A stretch of 64,000 nucleotides of DNA, from NCBI GenBank assembly GCA_905215805.1, contig CAJMRL010000004.1:119939-183938 (forward strand), written 5' to 3'. The translations under genes and the position numbers were made by a program. This document shows, in pieces, positions 25,964-34,400 of this stretch (the first letter of the stretch is position 1; each line of letters begins with the position of its first letter). The DNA is from an uncultured bacterium (lineage in GTDB: Bacteria; Bacillota; Clostridia; UBA1381). The notes below the pieces were generated by a model. The model did no database searches, was not told the DNA's origin, and saw only the letters and a list, made by a program, of their open reading frames with translations.

Positions 25964-26686
25964 ATGGGATATGGTTTTAAAATAATGGTAAGCGGCGATT
26001 ATGCTTGCTTCACACGTCCTGAAATGAAAGTGGAACGGGTAAGCTATGATGTTCCGACCCCCGGGGCTATCGAAGGCTTGCTTAAAAGCGTGTATTGGAA
26101 GCCGGCAATTAGATATGTAATTGATAAAATTATTGTGTTTAATCCGATATCGTTTGTAAACATAAGAAGAAACGAGGTGAAGGACAAGGTCAGCTATAGG
26201 GAAGTAAAAAAACTTATGAATGGGAAAAAGGGAAAACCTGAAATATATACAAAAGAAAAAATTCATCAAAGAGCAGGCTTGATATTAAAGGATGTATGCT
26301 ACGGAATAGAATTTCATTTTGAACTCACAGGTATACAGAGTGACCATGAGGATGAAGGGGAAGAAAAGCATTATAATATATTGCTAAGACGACTTAGAAA
26401 GGGACAATGCTTCAGACAACCTGTGTTAGGCTGCAGAGAGTTTGCAGTAAAAACAATAGAGCTTGTTGATGAGTTCCCTAAAAAGGAGGTACCTGATTCA
26501 TTAATGGGGGATATAGATCTTGGATTTATGCTGTATCATATGAAATTTGAGGATGGAGGACGTCCGAAAAATGACGACTGGGAAATAGGATTATTTTCAG
26601 ATAAGGCAGATCCTGTATTTTATAGACCTCATATGATAGATGGAGTTATTGACGTTGCGAAGTACAGGGAGATGATAGTATGCTGA
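25964..26686 (+). CDS. cas5c: Type I-C Cascade subunit Cas5c
   Basis: A 240-residue RAMP-fold protein. In type I-C, Cas5c replaces Cas6 as the endonuclease that cuts pre-crRNA in the repeat and then caps the 5' handle. 'VSGDYACFTRPEMKVERVSY', 'PTPGAIEGLLKSVYWKPA' and the glycine-containing 'GCREFAVKTIELVD' are typical. AGGAGG lies 7 bases upstream of the ATG. Its stop overlaps cas8c by 7 bases. Confidence 0.95.
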   Translation: MGYGFKIMVSGDYACFTRPEMKVERVSYDVPTPGAIEGLLKSVYWKPAIRYVIDKIIVFNPISFVNIRRNEVKDKVSYREVKKLMNGKKGKPEIYTKEKIHQRAGLILKDVCYGIEFHFELTGIQSDHEDEGEEKHYNILLRRLRKGQCFRQPVLGCREFAVKTIELVDEFPKKEVPDSLMGDIDLGFMLYHMKFEDGGRPKNDDWEIGLFSDKADPVFYRPHMIDGVIDVAKYREMIVC

Positions 26687-28449
26687 TAAAAGCTTTAAAT
26701 GAATATTATGACATTTTATCGGAAGCAGGTAAGGTGTGTCCTGATGGTTTTTCAACACAGAAGGTTCATTATATGATAATGTTGCGAAAAGATGGCACAA
26801 TAAGCGGTATTGTTGACGTAACAGAAAGTGATTTAGAGGGGAAAAAGAAAAATATTCCGCTGGAAATAATACTTCCTAAAAGAAATAGTATACCCAAAAT
26901 TAATTCTGAGATTATTGAACACAGACCCTCATATATTTTCGGATTAAACTATGATAAAAAATCAGGTAAATATAGTGCTGAGGATGAAAAAAATCGGGCA
27001 AAGAAATCGCATGAAGCTTTTGTCAAAACTAATCTTGAATATACAGAAGGGATGACTTCTGATATTGTTATTGCATATAGAAATTTTATAAAAAACTGGA
27101 AACCTGAAGATGAAACAAATAATGAGTATTTGCTAAAAATAGGAAGTAAATATTCAGCATCAAATTTTTGTTTTGCTCTTGACGGTCATACAGAGATAAC
27201 ATTACATGACATGGATGGTGATATATGCAGTAAGATAAAAAATGAAATTAATAGTAAACAAGAAGAAAAAAGCACACAAATATGCGCTATAACAGGAAAA
27301 CGAGGAGAAATTGCAAAAATTCACGATAGGATTAGTGGGCTAAAGGGGGCGCAGGCATCCGGAGCGTCTATGGTTTGTTTTAACAACAAGGCCGAAGAAT
27401 CTTACGGAAAAAGCCAGTCATATAACAGTTCAGTATCTCAGGATACGATGAGGCGTTATACAGAGGCGCTGAATATATTAATTTCTGATAGTCACCATAG
27501 AATGTATATGGATGATATGACCGTGGTATTTTGGGCGATGTCATTTAACGATGCCAAAGAAATTAATATGTTTTCTTTAATGTTTAATCCATCAAAGGAT
27601 CAGCTTGATGCTGGAGAAACCGAAATGGTTTTAAAAAAAGCAGTTGAGGCTATGGGCATTGGCAAAACGGTTGATTTATCAAGTATTGATATTGATGAGA
27701 ATGTTGAGTTTTATGTTGTAGGTCTTACTCCGAACACATCAAGGATATCTCAGAAATTTCTTTATCATGATAAATTCGGAAAAATATTCGGCAATGTAGC
27801 GCTTCATCAAGCGGACATGTTTATAGATGGATCCAAGGGTAATATTCCCTTATGGCGAATTATGAAAGAAATCAAATCGCCTAAAAGTACTAATGAAAAA
27901 ACACCGCCGCCGTTGATTTCAGCGGTTTTTCAGGCGGCACTCAGCGGAGGGAAATATCCTGAGTCGCTGCTTGAAACGGCGGTACGAAGAGTCAAAACAG
28001 ATAAGAGCGTAAATTACGTAAGAGCAGGAATTATAAAAGCATGTATAAACAGAAAGTCAAGAATATATAAAAATAAGGAGGAATTGAAATTGGCGTTGGA
28101 TATTGAAAATAATGATCAGGCTTATTTATGCGGAAGACTGTTTGCAATGCTTGAGAGAATTCAGAATAATGCCTCGACATCAGAGCTGAATCGAACTATT
28201 AAAGATTCATACTTTTCTTCTGCCTGTGCAAAACCGGCGGATATTTTTCCGAGGCTTATGAAACTGGCACAGTATCATTTAAAAAAGGATGATTATGGGA
28301 TTATTGATAATAAAATCGTTGGAGAGATAATGGAAAAACTGGGGGATGAATTTCCACAGACTTTATCTCTGAATGATCAGGGAAAATTTATAATAGGTTA
28401 CTATCATCAGTACCAGAGCTTTTTTAAAAAAAGTGATAAAAAAGATTAA
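26680..28449 (+). CDS. cas8c: Type I-C Cascade large subunit Cas8c
   Basis: The 589-residue large subunit (Csd1 family) recognises the PAM and starts R-loop formation. 'QICAITGKRGEIAKIH' and 'AQASGASMVCFNNKAEESYG' are family signatures, and 'NVEFYVVGLTPNTSRISQKF' lies in the central part. The final ~120 residues form the helical Cas11-like domain, which has its own internal ribosome binding site (see cas11c). The gene overlaps cas5c and precedes cas7c by 29 bases. Confidence 0.95.
   Translation: MLIKALNEYYDILSEAGKVCPDGFSTQKVHYMIMLRKDGTISGIVDVTESDLEGKKKNIPLEIILPKRNSIPKINSEIIEHRPSYIFGLNYDKKSGKYSAEDEKNRAKKSHEAFVKTNLEYTEGMTSDIVIAYRNFIKNWKPEDETNNEYLLKIGSKYSASNFCFALDGHTEITLHDMDGDICSKIKNEINSKQEEKSTQICAITGKRGEIAKIHDRISGLKGAQASGASMVCFNNKAEESYGKSQSYNSSVSQDTMRRYTEALNILISDSHHRMYMDDMTVVFWAMSFNDAKEINMFSLMFNPSKDQLDAGETEMVLKKAVEAMGIGKTVDLSSIDIDENVEFYVVGLTPNTSRISQKFLYHDKFGKIFGNVALHQADMFIDGSKGNIPLWRIMKEIKSPKSTNEKTPPPLISAVFQAALSGGKYPESLLETAVRRVKTDKSVNYVRAGIIKACINRKSRIYKNKEELKLALDIENNDQAYLCGRLFAMLERIQNNASTSELNRTIKDSYFSSACAKPADIFPRLMKLAQYHLKKDDYGIIDNKIVGEIMEKLGDEFPQTLSLNDQGKFIIGYYHQYQSFFKKSDKKD
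28090..28449 (+). CDS. cas11c: Nested Cas11c small subunit made from inside cas8c
   Basis: AAGGAGG at 28075-28081 lies 8 bases before an in-frame TTG at 28090, giving a 119-residue product that begins 'LALDIENNDQAYLCGRLFA' (L read as M). Separate translation of the C-terminal part of Cas8c as Cas11 has been shown for other type I-C systems, where about two copies enter Cascade; the size here agrees. That this start is used here is an inference from the ribosome binding site. A TTG at 28084 is also in frame but only 2 bases from the site. Confidence 0.75.
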   Translation: MALDIENNDQAYLCGRLFAMLERIQNNASTSELNRTIKDSYFSSACAKPADIFPRLMKLAQYHLKKDDYGIIDNKIVGEIMEKLGDEFPQTLSLNDQGKFIIGYYHQYQSFFKKSDKKD

Positions 28450-28478
28450 AAAAATAAAAATGAAAGAAGGATAAAAAA

Positions 28479-29342
28479 ATGGAAGTAATTAAGAACAGAT
28501 ATGAATTTACGGTGATTTTTGAAGCGGAAAACAGTAATCCAAACGGAGATCCGGACGCAGGCAATATGCCGCGAGTAGACCCCGAGACATCAATGGGATT
28601 GGTTACTGATGTATGTCTTAAGAGGAAAATACGTAATTTTGTTGAGATATACAAGGAAGGCGAGCCGGGATATAATATTCTTATAAAGCCGGACAGGTCT
28701 TTAAATTCAAAGTTTGCGGACGCATATACTGCAAGCGGGCTTGAGCTTGGCAAAAAGGGAAAGAATTCCGATGATGTTAAAATGGCAAGAGATTACATAT
28801 GTAAAAATTATTTTGACGTAAGGGCATTTGGAGCAGTAATGAGTACAGGTGATAATCCGTGCGGAATCGTAAGAGGTCCGGTTCAGATTAATTTCGCAAA
28901 AAGCATCGATCCGGTATTTCCGCAGGATATATCTATAACAAGACAGGCAAAGACCAATGATGATAGGATGGAAAAGGGCGAAACCGAAATGGGAAGAAAG
29001 AGTATAATTCCCTACGGATTATACAGAGCTGATGGATATGTTTCAGCTATGCTTGCACAGAAGGTGACAGGTTTTTCAGAGGAGGACGCGGAGCTCTTAT
29101 GGACATCAATAATAAATATGTTTGAGCATGACAGAAGTGCTGCAAGGGGAAGAATGTGCGTGAGAAAGCTTTATGTATTTAAACATGATACGGCTCTTGG
29201 GAATGCGCCGGCTCAGACATTGTTTGATAAGATTGAAATAGTAAAGAATGACGGCGTTGTTGCACCGAGAAAATTCAGCGATTATAGTATTAAAGTTGAT
29301 AAGGTGATGCCGGAAGGTGTTACTATGATAGAAAAAATCTGA
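28479..29342 (+). CDS. cas7c: Type I-C Cascade backbone subunit Cas7c
   Basis: A 287-residue protein of the Csd2/Csh2 family that polymerises along the crRNA. The N-terminal 'EAENSNPNGDPDAGNMPR' and 'LVTDVCLKRKIRNF' are diagnostic, as is 'SIDPVFPQDISITRQAKT'. GAAGGAT lies 8 bases upstream of the ATG. Its stop overlaps the cas4 start by one base. Confidence 0.96.
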   Translation: MEVIKNRYEFTVIFEAENSNPNGDPDAGNMPRVDPETSMGLVTDVCLKRKIRNFVEIYKEGEPGYNILIKPDRSLNSKFADAYTASGLELGKKGKNSDDVKMARDYICKNYFDVRAFGAVMSTGDNPCGIVRGPVQINFAKSIDPVFPQDISITRQAKTNDDRMEKGETEMGRKSIIPYGLYRADGYVSAMLAQKVTGFSEEDAELLWTSIINMFEHDRSAARGRMCVRKLYVFKHDTALGNAPAQTLFDKIEIVKNDGVVAPRKFSDYSIKVDKVMPEGVTMIEKI

Positions 29343-29983
29343 TGATTAATATAAGAACAATACAACATTATATGTATTGTCCCAGAAGATTCGGACTTTT
29401 GGAAATAAATAGGGATTGGGCAGAGAATGCATTTGTTGTCAAGGCTAATATTCTTCATGACAATGTACATTCAGGAAAGCATAAACACAGCGGCAGTACT
29501 AAAATTGAGTTGAGTTCTATTGCTGTATATAATGACGAACTGGATATATATGGGGTTATAGACTGCGTAGAGTTTATAAAATCATCTAATGGGGTATACA
29601 TAGAAGGTCTTGACAACAAATACTCTGTTAATATTATAGAATATAAGCCAACGCAACCGAAAACAGGGGCAATAAGAGAAACAGATGCTATACAGGTATA
29701 TGCTCAAAAAGTTTGTGCAGATTATTTATGGAAGTGTAACAGTAATGGATACATATATTATTGTGACACAAGGAAGAGGGTCAGACTTCCGTTTGACGAG
29801 GAAAAAGAAAAATATAGTTCGACTCTGAATAAGCTAACAACTGAAATGAAGCAGATAATGGAGAGTGGAATAATACCTGATCGAAAACGAGGGCAGAAAT
29901 GCAGTGGGTGTTCTATACAGGATATTTGCATTCCGCAGAATAAACCGTATAGCGTAAGGTCTATAATAGAGGGAGATATATGA
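29342..29983 (+). CDS. cas4: CRISPR adaptation nuclease Cas4
   Basis: A 213-residue RecB-like nuclease with an Fe-S cluster. Cys13 in 'HYMYCPRRFGLLE' and the C-terminal 'KCSGCSIQDIC' give the four cluster cysteines. The nuclease core has 'IIEYKPTQPK' (Glu-x-Lys). Cas4 trims prespacers and helps select the PAM in type I-C. It overlaps cas1 by 4 bases. Confidence 0.95.
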   Translation: MINIRTIQHYMYCPRRFGLLEINRDWAENAFVVKANILHDNVHSGKHKHSGSTKIELSSIAVYNDELDIYGVIDCVEFIKSSNGVYIEGLDNKYSVNIIEYKPTQPKTGAIRETDAIQVYAQKVCADYLWKCNSNGYIYYCDTRKRVRLPFDEEKEKYSSTLNKLTTEMKQIMESGIIPDRKRGQKCSGCSIQDICIPQNKPYSVRSIIEGDI

Positions 29984-31005
29984 AAAAGCTTTTAAATACG
30001 TTATATGTGACAGAAGAAGAAATGTATTTAACACTGGATGGAGAAAACATTGTATGTAAACTGCATGGGGAAACTAAATTGAGATTGCCGTTTGCTAATC
30101 TTGAGGGTATATTCTGCTTTAGCTATATTGGTTGTTCTCCTGCCCTCATGGGTAAGTGTGCTGATTATGGAATAGCTTTGAATTTTATCTCCCCATCAGG
30201 ACATTTTCTTGCAAGAGTGCAGGGAGCAACAAAGGGAAATATACTTTTGAGAAAAAGGCAATATGAAATTTTTGCGGATCCACCCGTCTTGTTAAGACAA
30301 AATACTGTAGCGGCTAAACTTCATAACACTAAAGGCGTGGTAAAAAAAGTATTGAATTTACATCCAGAATTGGATTCAGACGGTTCTTTGACTCGAGGCA
30401 TTCAATGTATTGATAGAGATATAGAGGAAGTATATAAAACTGATGATTATAATAGCATTATGGGCATTGAAGGCAATGGTAGTAAGACATACTTTGGAGT
30501 ATTTGATAAAATGATTCTCAAGCAGAAAGAAGACTTTTTTCTTATAATGAGGAATAAAAGACCTCCTTTGGATAGAGTAAATGCGTTGCTGTCATTTCTA
30601 TATACTATTCTTACATGTGATTATGCCTCTGCTCTTGAGAGCGTGGGATTGGATAGCTACTATGGATTTTATCATGCTTTAAGACCCGGCAGGGCTTCGC
30701 TTGCTTGTGATCTTGTGGAAGAAGCTAGGTGTATAGTAGAGAGATTTGTATTAAATTTGATAAATTTAAAAATTGTAAATGCAAATGATTTTGAAACTCA
30801 AGTAAGCGGCGCGGTATTTCTTAATAAAGATGGCAAGAAAAAAGTACTTAGTAAATGGCAGGAGAAAAAGAATGCAGATATGGTTCATCCATATTTAAAG
30901 CAAAAAATTAAAACAGGACTGTTGCCATATATTCAGAGTATGCTTTTAGCGAAATATATAAGAGGAGAAATAAAAGAATATCCATGTTATTTAACAAGCA
31001 GGTGA
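29980..31005 (+). CDS. cas1: CRISPR integrase Cas1
   Basis: A 341-residue protein of normal size that integrates prespacers together with Cas2. The metal ligands are Glu164 in 'MGIEGNGSK', His232 in 'FYHALRPGRASLACDL' and Asp244 following it. 'SPALMGKCADYGIALNFIS' is a conserved N-terminal element. Together with intact Cas2 and Cas4 this suggests the system can still acquire spacers. Confidence 0.96.
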   Translation: MKKLLNTLYVTEEEMYLTLDGENIVCKLHGETKLRLPFANLEGIFCFSYIGCSPALMGKCADYGIALNFISPSGHFLARVQGATKGNILLRKRQYEIFADPPVLLRQNTVAAKLHNTKGVVKKVLNLHPELDSDGSLTRGIQCIDRDIEEVYKTDDYNSIMGIEGNGSKTYFGVFDKMILKQKEDFFLIMRNKRPPLDRVNALLSFLYTILTCDYASALESVGLDSYYGFYHALRPGRASLACDLVEEARCIVERFVLNLINLKIVNANDFETQVSGAVFLNKDGKKKVLSKWQEKKNADMVHPYLKQKIKTGLLPYIQSMLLAKYIRGEIKEYPCYLTSR

Positions 31006-31011
31006 TGAATT

Positions 31012-31302
31012 ATGATGGTAATAGTAAGCTACGATGTGTCAACGATAGATAAAGAAGGGAAAAAACGATTAAGAAAAATTGCTAAAGAGTGTATTAATTA
31101 TGGGCAACGAGTTCAGAATTCAGTTTTTGAAATAGATGTTGATTATAGCACATTTCTTAAAGTACAGGATAAGTTAATTAAGCTTATGGACAAGGAAAAG
31201 GACAGTTTAAGATTTTATTATCTAGGAAACAACTGGAAGAAAAAAGTTGAACATATAGGTGCTAAACCAACTTATGATCCTGAAGGAACACTGATAATAT
31301 AA
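31012..31302 (+). CDS. cas2: CRISPR integrase subunit Cas2
   Basis: A 96-residue ferredoxin-fold protein with 'VIVSYDVSTIDKEGKKRLRK' and 'QNSVFEIDVDYSTFLKVQ', as in type I-C Cas2. Asp in the first strand (SYDV) is conserved. AGGTGAT lies a few bases before the ATG at 31012; the ATG at 31015 is an alternative. It is the last cas gene, and the array leader begins right after it. Confidence 0.95.
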   Translation: MMVIVSYDVSTIDKEGKKRLRKIAKECINYGQRVQNSVFEIDVDYSTFLKVQDKLIKLMDKEKDSLRFYYLGNNWKKKVEHIGAKPTYDPEGTLII

Positions 31303-31450
31303 TTTTACAAACCTTTAATAATATTAAAATCCAGATAGGTTTGTACATTTTTTGTACGAATATAAGTCTATATTTTACATTCATATATAAAATATAGAGG
31401 TTTAATCCGCTCTTTTGCTAAGGTGCAGCTCATTATACACAATATATAGG
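31303..31450 (+). promoter_or_regulatory. CRISPR leader
   Basis: A 148-bp AT-rich, non-coding stretch between cas2 and the first repeat. It contains a short inverted pair around 31340-31360 (GTAC repeated either side of a T run). It sits at the 5' end of the array in repeat orientation. The opposite end of the array holds the decayed repeats, so this end is the integration side. Confidence 0.75.
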
Positions 31451-34400
31451 GTTGCGCCCCGCATGGGGCGTGTGAGTTGAAATTGATAGCAAAAAAGAAG
31501 CAGATTATTATGTAGAGGTTGCGCCCCGCATGGGGCGTGTGAGTTGAAATTGCGCGTTCGGCGGCTAAACGAGCCGAAACGATAGATGGTTGCGCCCCGC
31601 ATGGGGCGTGTGAGTTGAAATCCACATCACCCGTTGCCTGTAAAAACCTCTCTCGTTTGTTGCGCCCCGCATGGGGCGTGTGAGTTGAAATATATAAGCA
31701 CATCAAAGAATTCATGGCAGACTTGTTGCGCCCCGCATGGGGCGTGTGAGTTGAAATAAGAGCCGTGGTGTAAAAACAGTAGATTTGTTCTGTGTTGTTG
31801 CGCCCCGCATGGGGCGTGTGAGTTGAAATTGATAGCAAAAAAGAAGCAGATTATTATGTAGAGGTTGCGCCCCGCATGGGGCGTGTGAGTTGAAATTGTT
31901 AATGTACGTCAAGATTGGGGCATATCACGCGATTGTTGCGCCCCGCATGGGGCGTGTGAGTTGAAATCATATGAGTTCACATTCAACAATAGCTCAAATA
32001 CGTTGCGCCCCGCATGGGGCGTGTGAGTTGAAATCCTTACCCCGCGCGAGTGCGCAAAACTGCAAGGCAGTTGCGCCCCGCATGGGGCGTGTGAGTTGAA
32101 ATTATACGGGGAAAATCTGACAATAACAACTGAACATTTGGTTGCGCCCCGCATGGGGCGTGTGAGTTGAAATCGATAGGCACATCATCTATTAAACACG
32201 GATTATCCGGTTGCGCCCCGCATGGGGCGTGTGAGTTGAAATTTGATATATAAATCCTTTCCAGCACGGAATCCGGGTTGCGCCCCGCATGGGGCGTGTG
32301 AGTTGAAATCCACCTCTAATGAGGTAAGTATATTGGAATCTGCGTTGCGCCCCGCATGGGGCGTGTGAGTTGAAATAATACAAAATCTCCGGCATGAGAT
32401 ATAAACTGCCAATTGTTGCGCCCCGCATGGGGCGTGTGAGTTGAAATAGACTGTTACCGCAAAGAAGGGCATACAGATGAAGTTGCGCCCCGCATGGGGC
32501 GTGTGAGTTGAAATAGATGATAAAAGATTTTTGGATTTTTTACACAAAGCAAGTTGCGCCCCGCATGGGGCGTGTGAGTTGAAATTATCAATGATATTCG
32601 TAATGAAACGGATATAGCAATCGGTTGCGCCCCGCATGGGGCGTGTGAGTTGAAATCTACAAGAGCAGAATTAGAAAAAGCTGCAAACTGGGTTGCGCCC
32701 CGCATGGGGCGTGTGAGTTGAAATTAATTAATATTATACCATATATTATTTTAAAAATCGTTGCGCCCCGCATGGGGCGTGTGAGTTGAAATATCATATC
32801 CAGAGAAACAAAAGAAAATCTTCTGTATTTGTTGCGCCCCGCATGGGGCGTGTGAGTTGAAATATCGAACTAATATTAATGCTATATGAAATAACTCCGT
32901 TGCGCCCCGCATGGGGCGTGTGAGTTGAAATCTGTTTCTATAGCAATAAGTTTTGCGGGCGCTGCCGGTTGCGCCCCGCATGGGGCGTGTGAGTTGAAAT
33001 GTGTTAAATCTGCAAAAAAAGCTATGAGCGGTGATGTTGCGCCCCGCATGGGGCGTGTGAGTTGAAATCCGTAACATCGATGGACGTTCCAACATTAGCA
33101 AGCGGGTTGCGCCCCGCATGGGGCGTGTGAGTTGAAATTGAATTGGGAGGAGCGCCGTAAGATTTTATTTGGTTGCGCCCCGCATGGGGCGTGTGAGTTG
33201 AAATTTTAAGTCATTCCACATCTGTTTGATATTGTTAAACGTTGCGCCCCGCATGGGGCGTGTGAGTTGAAATTTTCGCCCCAATTATTTATATACGTAT
33301 AAAACCCTGGTTGCGCCCCGCATGGGGCGTGTGAGTTGAAATATCAAGTATTGGGGATATAGAAGAATTAACTCCGTTGCGCCCCGCATGGGGCGTGTGA
33401 GTTGAAATATCTGGCGAATATGGAACAAATGAATGTAAAGATTGGGTTGCGCCCCGCATGGGGCGTGTGAGTTGAAATGCGTTGGTCCGAGGCAATGCGC
33501 GTGTCAGAGGTAAGTTGCGCCCCGCATGGGGCGTGTGAGTTGAAATTTGGCATTATCAGATGTATTGTCAGATGAAACTGTGTTGCGCCCCGCATGGGGC
33601 GTGTGAGTTGAAATTTTGATAAGAACTTCACCTTCCTGATTCATTCTAAGAAGTTGCGCCCCGCATGGGGCGTGTGAGTTGAAATATTCATGGATATTTT
33701 GTAGGGATAGACAGAGCACGTTGCGCCCCGCATGGGGCGTGTGAGTTGAAATTGGGTGTTCCATATGATACATTTGTTGAACATCATCGGTTGCGCCCCG
33801 CATGGGGCGTGTGAGTTGAAATTGCGAGGCAGATGGAGAGATTGCGGGGCGAGTTAGTTGCGCCCCGCATGGGGCGTGTGAGTTGAAATTTTGAATTTGA
33901 CACAGAAAATGAAGTAAAGGCGAAGGTTGCGCCCCGCATGGGGCGTGTGAGTTGAAATTTGCGCTTTCTGACATGATTAAACGTCCGGCATTAGTTGCGC
34001 CCCGCATGGGGCGTGTGAGTTGAAATATCCGAATAGATACGTTGTTCAATATAGATTCACAATGGTTGCGCCCCGCATGGGGCGTGTGAGTTGAAATACG
34101 CACGCCCCACACGTTCATCAATCTTTTTTTGTAGTTGCGCCCCGCATGGGGCGTGTGAGTTGAAATTTCAATCGCTGTAAACAGACGATTCGCGAAGGAG
34201 TTGCGCCCCGCATGGGGCGTGTGAGTTGAAATTCCCCCCTCCCCTTACGCCGCCAGATACTGGCGGCGTTGCGCCCCGCATGGGGCGTGTGAGTTGAAAT
34301 ATGGTACCTGCGCCCATGAATACGCGCAAAAAAGTTGCGCCCCGCATGGGGCGTGTGAGTTGAAATTAATCATTATTCTCGCGAGAAGGAAAGGGGGTTG

